Assembly (NCBI RefSeq): GCF_017569205.1
Contig: NZ_CP071870.1
Coordinates: forward strand, 1,240,001-1,304,000
Direction: 5' to 3'
DNA length: 64,000 nucleotides
Source of the DNA: Propioniciclava sp. MC1595
GTDB lineage: Bacteria > Actinomycetota > Actinomycetes > Propionibacteriales > Propionibacteriaceae
Every line of letters begins with the position of its first letter. Position 1 is the first letter of the stretch. The position numbers and the translations under genes were made by a program. Of this stretch, positions 58,288-64,000 are shown piece by piece. The notes beneath the pieces were generated by a model. The model worked only from the letters and a program-made list of their open reading frames with translations, did no database searches and was not told the origin of the DNA.

Positions 58288-58329
58288 CCGAGAGGGCCCC
58301 TTGACCCGCCGACCCCTAGGCTGGGTGCC

Positions 58330-59601
58330 ATGCTCGAGGCCACGAACGGGGACGACGTCGCGGCACGCCAGCCGCGCCGCCTCGCGCGCCCCGTCGAGCG
58401 CGCCCAGGTCGCCGGCGTGGCCGCGGGACTGGGCGAGCACCTCGGCGTGGCCCCCCTCGTGCTGCGGGCGATCTTCGCCGTGCTGGCCGCGTGGCAGTTC
58501 CTCGGGGTCGGCGTCTACCTCCTGCTGTGGCTCGTGATCCCGCCCGTGACGGGCCCGCGGCGGGCCCCCGGGGTCGACGCCGCCACCCGGCAGGGCATGC
58601 GGACGCAGGAGGCGACCGGCCCACGGGGCGGGGACGTCGGCCAGGTGGTCGCGCTCGCGCTCGTGACCGGCGGCGGCATGTGGCTGCTGCAGGCGCTCGG
58701 GTGGGGAGCCTCCCCGGTGTGGCTGCTGATCGCGGCGCTCGCGAGCCTGGCCGCCGGGCTGGTGTGGTGGCAGGCGGACCGGGCCCGGGGCACGGCCTCG
58801 GACCAGGCGCACGGCTGGCGCAGCTGGTTCCGCACCGTGGCCGCGCACTGGACGGTCGTGCTGGCCCACGTGGTCGCCCTCCTCGCGCTGGGCGCCGCGA
58901 TCACCCTCACGCTGCTGCAGATGCCCGCCATGGACACCTTGGGCGTCTTGCTCGTCGGGCTCGGCCTGTTCGTGGCCGGCCTGGTGCTGCTGGCCGCCCC
59001 GTGGGCGCTGCGGGCCCGCCGGGCGCTCGTGGCGCTCCGCGAGGCCAAGCTCCTCTCCGACGCCCGCGCCGACATGGCCGCCCACCTGCACGACTCGGTG
59101 CTCCAGACTTTGGCCCTGATCCAGCGCCAAGCCGACGACCCCCGCGAGGTCGCCCGCCTGGCCCGCCGCCAGGAGCGCGAGCTCCGCGAGTGGCTCTACG
59201 GCGAGGACGAGGGCGCCGACACCCTGCGCGCGGCCCTGCTCGAGGCGGCGCTGGAGGTCGAGGACAACTTCCCGGTTCAGGTCGAGACCATCACCGTCGG
59301 CGACGACGTCGACCTCACCCCGGCGCTGCGCGAGCTCGTGCGCGCCGCCCGCGAGGCCGTGCTGAATGCGGCCAAGCACTCGGGCGCCCCCACGGTGGAC
59401 GTCTACGCTGAGGTCTCAGAGGAACTGGTCGAGGTGTTCGTCCGTGATCGCGGGCGGGGCTTCGACACCGAGCAGATCGCCGAGGACCGCATGGGCGTCC
59501 GCGGCAGCATCCTCGACCGGATGGCGCGCCACCACGGGGTGGCCCGGATCCGGTCGTCGGCGGAACGAGGAACCGAAGTGACACTGGAGATGAGGCGATG
59601 A
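58330..59601 (+). CDS. PspC-domain sensor histidine kinase (HisKA_3/LiaS-like)
   Basis: 423 residues. The N-terminal PspC domain (RPVERAQVAGVAAGLGEHL, VLRAIFAVLAAWQFLGVGVYLLL) is followed by four more hydrophobic helices and a cytoplasmic HisKA_3 kinase core. The phosphoacceptor His254 is in AAHLHDSVLQTL. The N box is REAVLNAAKHSG, and the G box is VFVRDRGRGFD. TAGGCT with a 7-nt gap before the ATG suggests a leaderless mRNA. It shares a four-base overlap with the response regulator. It probably senses membrane stress together with the divergent PspC proteins. Confidence 0.93.
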   Translation: MLEATNGDDVAARQPRRLARPVERAQVAGVAAGLGEHLGVAPLVLRAIFAVLAAWQFLGVGVYLLLWLVIPPVTGPRRAPGVDAATRQGMRTQEATGPRGGDVGQVVALALVTGGGMWLLQALGWGASPVWLLIAALASLAAGLVWWQADRARGTASDQAHGWRSWFRTVAAHWTVVLAHVVALLALGAAITLTLLQMPAMDTLGVLLVGLGLFVAGLVLLAAPWALRARRALVALREAKLLSDARADMAAHLHDSVLQTLALIQRQADDPREVARLARRQERELREWLYGEDEGADTLRAALLEAALEVEDNFPVQVETITVGDDVDLTPALRELVRAAREAVLNAAKHSGAPTVDVYAEVSEELVEVFVRDRGRGFDTEQIAEDRMGVRGSILDRMARHHGVARIRSSAERGTEVTLEMRR

Positions 59602-60308
59602 CCGAACAGACCGGCCCCGAGACCACGCCGGCCCAGCCGACGCAGCCCGAGGGCGGCGGGCAGGCCAGCCGCCAGCGGCGGGTCGTCGTCGTGGACGACC
59701 ACGCGATGTTCCGCAGCGGCGTGAAGCACGACATCGGCCCGTACGTCACGATCGTGGGCGAGGGCGAGGACGTCCCGACCGCGGTGGAGGCGATCACGCG
59801 GACGACGCCCGACGTCGTGCTCCTCGACGTGCACATGCCCGGCGGTGGCGGCATCGAGGTGATCAAGCAGGTGCACGCCACGCTGCCCGACACCCGCTTC
59901 CTGGCGGTCTCGGTGTCGGACGCCGCCGAGGACGTCATCGGCGTGATCCGCGCCGGGGCGCGCGGTTACGTGACCAAGTCGATCTCGGCCCCCGAGCTCG
60001 TCGAGGCGATCGGCCGCGTCGCCGACGGGGACGCGGTGTTCTCGCCCCGGCTCGCCGGCTTCGTGCTGGACGCCTTCTCCGGCGCCATCGACATCGCCTC
60101 GATCGACGAGGAGCTGGACCGGCTGAGCCAGCGCGAGCGCGAGGTGCTGCGCCTGATCGCGCGGGGGTACGCCTACAAGGAGGTGGCCCGCGAGCTGTTC
60201 ATCTCGATCAAGACCGTCGAGACCCACGTCAGCTCGGTGCTGCGCAAGCTGCAGCTGTCCAACCGCCACCAGCTCACCCGCTGGGCGACCGACCGCAAGC
60301 TGGTCTGA
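59598..60308 (+). CDS. LuxR/NarL family response regulator
   Basis: 236 residues with a disordered Pro/Gln-rich N-terminal extension (about 1-28), then a receiver domain with phosphoacceptor Asp77 (VVLLDVHMPGGGG) and Lys in RGYVTKSISAPEL, and a C-terminal LuxR helix-turn-helix (LSQREREVLRLIARGYAYKE, FISIKTVETHVSSVLRKLQL). Cognate partner of the upstream kinase; it likely binds the palindrome at 58269-58287 and regulates the PspC genes. It is followed by a strong terminator. Confidence 0.95.
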   Translation: MTEQTGPETTPAQPTQPEGGGQASRQRRVVVVDDHAMFRSGVKHDIGPYVTIVGEGEDVPTAVEAITRTTPDVVLLDVHMPGGGGIEVIKQVHATLPDTRFLAVSVSDAAEDVIGVIRAGARGYVTKSISAPELVEAIGRVADGDAVFSPRLAGFVLDAFSGAIDIASIDEELDRLSQREREVLRLIARGYAYKEVARELFISIKTVETHVSSVLRKLQLSNRHQLTRWATDRKLV

Positions 60309-60326
60309 TCCGTCACCGGACGCAGA

Positions 60327-60356
60327 ACGGCCCCGGGGGAAATCCCCCGGGGCCGT
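60327..60356. terminator. Strong intrinsic terminator between convergent genes
   Basis: A perfect 13-bp stem (60327-60339 with 60344-60356) with an AAAT loop follows the response-regulator stop and precedes the end of the convergent GlsB gene, and can serve both. Confidence 0.85.
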
Positions 60357-60372
60357 CCTTGTGTGTACGAGG

Positions 60373-60633
60373 TCAGCGACGGTTCTTGGTGACGAAGCCC
60401 CAGATGACCAGCACCAGCAGCGCGCCGAGAATGGCGACGATCCAGGTCTGGAGGCTCCAGAAGGTGTCCAGACCGATGTCGAAGATCGCACTACCGATGA
60501 AGCCACCGAGCAGGGCGCCGACGACGCCGAGGACGAGCGTGGCGAGCCAGCCGCCGCCCTGGGTGCCCGGCATGATCGCCTTGGCAATGGCCCCGGCAAG
60601 GAGGCCCAGAACAATCCATCCAATGATTCCCAT
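60373..60633 (-). CDS. GlsB/YeaQ/YmgE family membrane protein (transglycosylase-associated)
   Basis: 86 residues with three hydrophobic helices: WIVLGLLAGAIAKAIMPG, ATLVLGVVGALLGGFIGSAI and a C-terminal VAILGALLVLVIWGFV. The Gly-rich repeats with GTQGGGWLATLVLG are diagnostic of the family. Its role is unclear; it is often stress-induced. The start is ATG at 60633 (an upstream frame extension has no support). Confidence 0.9.
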   Translation of the reverse strand: MGIIGWIVLGLLAGAIAKAIMPGTQGGGWLATLVLGVVGALLGGFIGSAIFDIGLDTFWSLQTWIVAILGALLVLVIWGFVTKNRR

Positions 60634-60724
60634 GTGAGGAACCGTAACGCAGGAAAAATCGAAGTGGCTAGCCACACGCCGTATCTTCAGGGTTCAATCA
60701 GGTGCACCCCGGGATTGGTCGGGG

Positions 60725-61954
60725 TCAGAGCAGGGGGCGCAGCGGCGCGATGATCGCCTCGGAGACCTTCGCGGCGAGCGGGCGGGCCTCCCACTCCTCG
60801 AGCGTCAGCTCCCGGCAGTTGCCGATGTCCATCGCGAAGATGTCCTCCATCATCCCGGCGATGCCGGCGTCCAGGATCTCGGCGTTGAGCTCGTAGTTGC
60901 CGACCAGGCTCAGCCGGTCGATGTTGGCGGTGCCGATCGTCGACCACACGCTGTCGATGGTGGCGGTCTTCGCGTGCACCATGGCGTTCTGGTAGAGGAA
61001 CACGCGCACCCCGCGGCTCAGCAGGGCGTGGTAGGAGACCCGGCTCAGCCAGTCGGCCACGACGTGGTTGGACTCGGCGGGGACGATGATCCGCACGTCG
61101 ACGCCGCGTTCGACCGCCTCGACCAGGGCGAAGATCAGGTCGTCGTCGGGGATCAGGTAGGCGTGGGTCAGCCAGATCCGCTCGCGGGCCCGGTCGATGG
61201 CCTCCAGGTACATGTAACGGATGGGGTAGACCCCGAGGCTGGGCACGTTGCGGGCCAGCGTGATGGGGGACTCCCACTGCCGCTCCTCGGGCTGCGGGAG
61301 CGTGTCGTGCTTCTTGGACCTCGTCTGGTTCCAGTAGTCGACGAAGGCGTTCTCGAGGTCGGCCACGGCCGGGCCGGCCAGGCGCATGTGTGTGTCGCGC
61401 CAGCGGGTGGCGTACTCCGAACCGATGTTGTAGCCGCCCAGGAACCCCACCTCGCCGTCGACGACCAGCACCTTGCGGTGGTTGAGCCCGGGGGCCCGCA
61501 CCGGGAAGCCGCGCAGTCCGGTCCACGGCCGGTGGCGCAGCACGTTGATGCGCGGGTCGAACTCGAAGAACTTCTGCGGGACCACCAGGTTCGCGAACGA
61601 GTCGTAGACGAGGTAGACCGCGACGCCGCGCTCGGCGGCGGCCGTCACCGCCCGCTTGAACCGCTGGCCGGTGCGGTCGCCCTTCCAGATGTAGGTCTCC
61701 AGCAGGACGGTGTCCTCGGCGGCGTCGATCGCCGCGATCATGTCGTCGTAGAGGTCGCGGCCCTTGGTGTACACCGTCACCACGGTCTCGTCGGCCGGCA
61801 TCGTCTGCGGAGGTGCGGTGGGGAAGCCGACGTGCTGGCGTCCGCGCCGGCGACGGCGGTCCGCGATCATCAGGGTCGCGATCACCGCGGCCTGCGCGGT
61901 GGCCAGACCTGCCAGACCGAACTTGACGGCCGTCCTCAACCCGCCGATCACCAT
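60725..61954 (-). CDS. cls: Cardiolipin synthase (phospholipase D family)
   Basis: 409 residues with one N-terminal membrane helix (about 12-32) and two HKD motifs: H159-x-K161-x4-D166 (NHRKVLVVDGEVGFLGGYN) and H327-x-K329-x4-D334 (VHAKTATIDSVWSTIGTANI). It makes cardiolipin from two phosphatidylglycerol molecules, or a related phosphatidyl transfer. ACAGTA on the plus strand (TACTGT on the minus, 61961-61966) is six bases before the ATG at 61954, so the transcript is probably leaderless. It is divergent from the helicase gene across 46 bp. Confidence 0.92.
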   Translation of the reverse strand: MVIGGLRTAVKFGLAGLATAQAAVIATLMIADRRRRRGRQHVGFPTAPPQTMPADETVVTVYTKGRDLYDDMIAAIDAAEDTVLLETYIWKGDRTGQRFKRAVTAAAERGVAVYLVYDSFANLVVPQKFFEFDPRINVLRHRPWTGLRGFPVRAPGLNHRKVLVVDGEVGFLGGYNIGSEYATRWRDTHMRLAGPAVADLENAFVDYWNQTRSKKHDTLPQPEERQWESPITLARNVPSLGVYPIRYMYLEAIDRARERIWLTHAYLIPDDDLIFALVEAVERGVDVRIIVPAESNHVVADWLSRVSYHALLSRGVRVFLYQNAMVHAKTATIDSVWSTIGTANIDRLSLVGNYELNAEILDAGIAGMMEDIFAMDIGNCRELTLEEWEARPLAAKVSEAIIAPLRPLL

Positions 61955-62000
61955 GGGCACACAGTAGTCGACGCCGCTGCTCAACTAGGCTGGCCGGGCC

Positions 62001-64000
62001 ATGACTGACCTGCCCGACCTCTTCTCGTTCGACGCCCCGCCCGAGCCCGAGTCCGCGCCCGTGCTGCGGGCCCGTCCGGACGCCGCGGGTGCGGCCGACG
62101 CGGTGCCCGCCCGCGAGCCGAAGCGCCGGCGTCCGACGCCCGAGGAGCTGCTGGAGGGCCTGAACCCGCCGCAGAAGGAGGCCGTGGTCCACGCAGGTTC
62201 GCCGGTGCTGGTCGTGGCCGGCGCGGGCTCGGGCAAGACGCGGGTGCTGACCCGGCGGATCGCGTGGCTGATCGGGGAGCGGGGCGTCCACCCGGGCTCG
62301 GTGCTGGCGATCACCTTCACCAACAAGGCCGCCGCCGAGATGCGCCACCGCGTGGAGGAGCTGGTCGGCAACCGGGCGCGCCTGATGTGGGTGTCCACGT
62401 TCCACTCGGCGTGCGTGCGGATCCTGCGCTCCGACATCGACCGCTTCGGGATGTCGCGCACCTTCTCCATCTACGACGACACCGACTCCAAGCGCCTGAT
62501 GTCGCTCGTGTGCCGCGACATGGGCCTCGACCCCAAGCGCTACCCGGTGCGCACCGTGATGAACGCGGTGTCGAACTGGAAGAACGAACTGGTCGACTTC
62601 GAGTCGGCCGCCCGGGACGCCGGGGCGGGCAACGACGCCGTGTACGCCGAGGCCTACGCGGAGTACCAGCGCCGCCTCGTGGCCGCGAACGCCCTCGACT
62701 TCGACGACATCATCATGACGACGGTCCACCTGCTGCAGGCGAACCCTGACCTGAGGGAGAAGTACCGCCGCCGGTTCCGGCACGTGCTCGTCGACGAGTA
62801 CCAGGACACCAACCACGCCCAGTACGTGCTCGTGCGCGAGCTCTGCGGCGCGGCCGAGGGCGTCGAGGGCGAGCAGGAGCCGCCCGAGCTGATGGTGGTC
62901 GGCGACTCCGACCAGTCGATCTACGCGTTCCGGGGCGCGACGATCCGCAACATCCTCGCGTTCGGCGAGGACTTCCCCGGTGCGCGCACGATCCTGCTGG
63001 AGCAGAACTACCGCTCGACCCAGACGATCCTCACCGCGGCGAACGCGGTGATCGAGCGCAACGAGGGGCGTCCTGCCAAGCGGCTGTGGTCCGACGCGGG
63101 CGACGGCGACCTCGTCACCGGGTACGTCGCCGACACCGAGCACGAGGAGGCCCAGTTCGTGGCCACCGAGGTCGACCGCCTGGTCGACGAGGGCGGCCGG
63201 TACTCCGACGTGGCGGTCTTCTACCGCACCAACGCGCAGTCCCGTGCGTTCGAGGAGGTCTTCATCCGGGTCGGGCTGCCGTACAAGGTGGTCGGGGGCG
63301 TCCGGTTCTACGAGCGGCGGGAGGTGCGCGACGCGATCGCCTACCTGCGCTCGATCGCCAACCGGGCCGACGACGTCAGCGTGCGCCGCATCCTGAACGT
63401 GCCCAAGCGCGGCATCGGCGAGCGTGCCGAGGCGCTGGTGGAGGCGTTCGCCGCCGAGCACCGCATCCCCTTCGGCGAGGCGCTCGACCGCATCGACGAG
63501 GTCCAGGGCCTGGCCCCGCGCTCGGCCAAGCAGCTGGCGTCCTTCGCGGCCATGATGGCCGAGCACCGCACGATGGTCGCCGACGGCACCAGCGCGGACC
63601 GGATCCTGTCCTCGATCCTGGCTGCCTCGGGCTACCTCGACGAGCTCGAGCACTCCGAGGACCCGCAGGACCAGACCCGCCTGGAGAACGTCATCGAGTT
63701 CGTCAGCGTCGCCGGCGAGTTCGTCGCCGCGGCGCACACCGAGGACGTCGGCCCGGGGGAGTCGGGGCTGCTGGGCTCGCCGGAACCCGACGACTCGCTC
63801 CCGGCCTTCCTGGAGCGGGTGGCGCTGGTGGCCGACTCCGACCAGATCCCCGACGCCGACGACGACCAGGGCGTCGTCACCCTGATGACGCTGCACACCG
63901 CCAAGGGCCTGGAGTTCCCCGTGGTGTTCCTGACCGGGTTCGAGGACGGGATCTTCCCGCACATGCGGGCCATGACCGACCCCGCCGAGCTGGCCGAGGA
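62001..64000 (+). CDS. UvrD/PcrA-type ATP-dependent DNA helicase (3' end beyond the window)
   Basis: A superfamily-1A helicase, open to the end of the window (666 codons visible). Motif Q/I: LNPPQKEAVVHAG and VVAGAGSGKTRVL (Walker A, about residues 71-82). Motif Ia is AITFTNKAAAEM, motif II is HVLVDEYQDTNHAQY, motif III is VVGDSDQSIYAFRGA, motif IV is LEQNYRSTQTIL, and motif V (TLMTLHTAKGLEFPVVFL) occurs near the end. The first 50 residues are a variable, acidic/proline-rich extension. It works in nucleotide-excision and mismatch repair and removes stalled RNA polymerase. TAGGCT (61986-61991) lies nine bases before the ATG. Confidence 0.94.
   Translation, partial: MTDLPDLFSFDAPPEPESAPVLRARPDAAGAADAVPAREPKRRRPTPEELLEGLNPPQKEAVVHAGSPVLVVAGAGSGKTRVLTRRIAWLIGERGVHPGSVLAITFTNKAAAEMRHRVEELVGNRARLMWVSTFHSACVRILRSDIDRFGMSRTFSIYDDTDSKRLMSLVCRDMGLDPKRYPVRTVMNAVSNWKNELVDFESAARDAGAGNDAVYAEAYAEYQRRLVAANALDFDDIIMTTVHLLQANPDLREKYRRRFRHVLVDEYQDTNHAQYVLVRELCGAAEGVEGEQEPPELMVVGDSDQSIYAFRGATIRNILAFGEDFPGARTILLEQNYRSTQTILTAANAVIERNEGRPAKRLWSDAGDGDLVTGYVADTEHEEAQFVATEVDRLVDEGGRYSDVAVFYRTNAQSRAFEEVFIRVGLPYKVVGGVRFYERREVRDAIAYLRSIANRADDVSVRRILNVPKRGIGERAEALVEAFAAEHRIPFGEALDRIDEVQGLAPRSAKQLASFAAMMAEHRTMVADGTSADRILSSILAASGYLDELEHSEDPQDQTRLENVIEFVSVAGEFVAAAHTEDVGPGESGLLGSPEPDDSLPAFLERVALVADSDQIPDADDDQGVVTLMTLHTAKGLEFPVVFLTGFEDGIFPHMRAMTDPAELAE

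Overview
The window is a GC-rich (about 70% or more by eye) chromosomal segment of an actinobacterium, most plausibly from the Propionibacteriaceae or close relatives. The evidence is RbpA at the left edge, the tal-zwf-opcA-pgl block, a ctaB/ctaA pair with an ABC exporter, an actinobacterial sufR-B-D-Rieske-C-S-U-T operon, and propionate-type acyl-CoA chemistry (a membrane methylmalonyl-CoA decarboxylase). Much of 1.6-28 kb follows the same order as the Mycobacterium tuberculosis block from pgl/opcA/zwf/tal through ctaB/ctaA and suf to an ABC-F protein. Two tandem membrane pyrophosphatase genes sit between the ABC exporter and sufR, and tkt is absent. I see no rRNA, tRNA, CRISPR array, transposase or prophage gene.

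Layout. 0-1.6 kb: the end of rbpA and a membrane protein/YtrA-type GntR regulator pair. 1.7-6.0 kb (minus): oxidative pentose phosphate genes. 6.2-11.6 kb: heme O and heme A synthases, a MauE-thioredoxin-thioredoxin fusion, a PhoX remnant and a two-gene ABC exporter. 11.6-16.8 kb (minus): two divergent H+-pyrophosphatases, each with an N-terminal lipobox. 17.0-23.6 kb (plus): the complete SUF iron-sulfur assembly operon. 23.7-28.4 kb: an AI-2E family protein, an M20 amidohydrolase, an ABC-F ATPase and a DUF456 protein. 28.6-32.3 kb: a four-gene Na+-pumping decarboxylase operon (mmdADCB type). 32.5-37.1 kb (minus): DUF779/aldehyde dehydrogenase, a second M20 amidohydrolase and NAD(P)HX repair. 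37.1-43.2 kb: a TetR-controlled fatty-acid oxidation cluster (acyl-CoA dehydrogenase, thiolase, FabG4-like reductase, MaoC dehydratase), equivalent to fadE5/fadA2/fabG4/htdX. 43.2-49.7 kb: an EamA exporter, small regulators, a PfkB kinase, a CapA protein, and an NCS1 permease with an isochorismatase-family hydrolase. 49.7-52.0 kb: decayed genes (a malG tail and a frameshifted large ORF). 52.0-64.0 kb: guaA, fadD, a sigma-factor remnant, a DUF2236 oxygenase, a PspC/histidine kinase/LuxR cell-envelope system, a GlsB-type protein, cardiolipin synthase and the first two thirds of a UvrD/PcrA helicase.

How the genes fit together. Several neighbours concern membrane energetics: two pyrophosphate-driven pumps, a decarboxylation-driven Na+ pump and heme A synthesis for the terminal oxidase. 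Others supply NADPH (G6PDH branch), Fe-S clusters and fatty-acid oxidation. Many genes look leaderless: a TANNNT hexamer lies 6-9 nt before the start codon. Four loci show gene loss or damage (PhoX tail, MalG tail, frameshifted ORF, sigma/secreted-protein chimera), so this stretch has undergone deletions without visible mobile elements.

Limits: everything was read by eye. Family names rest on recognised motifs and context, not on database searches, and start codons are inferred from Shine-Dalgarno or -10 spacing.
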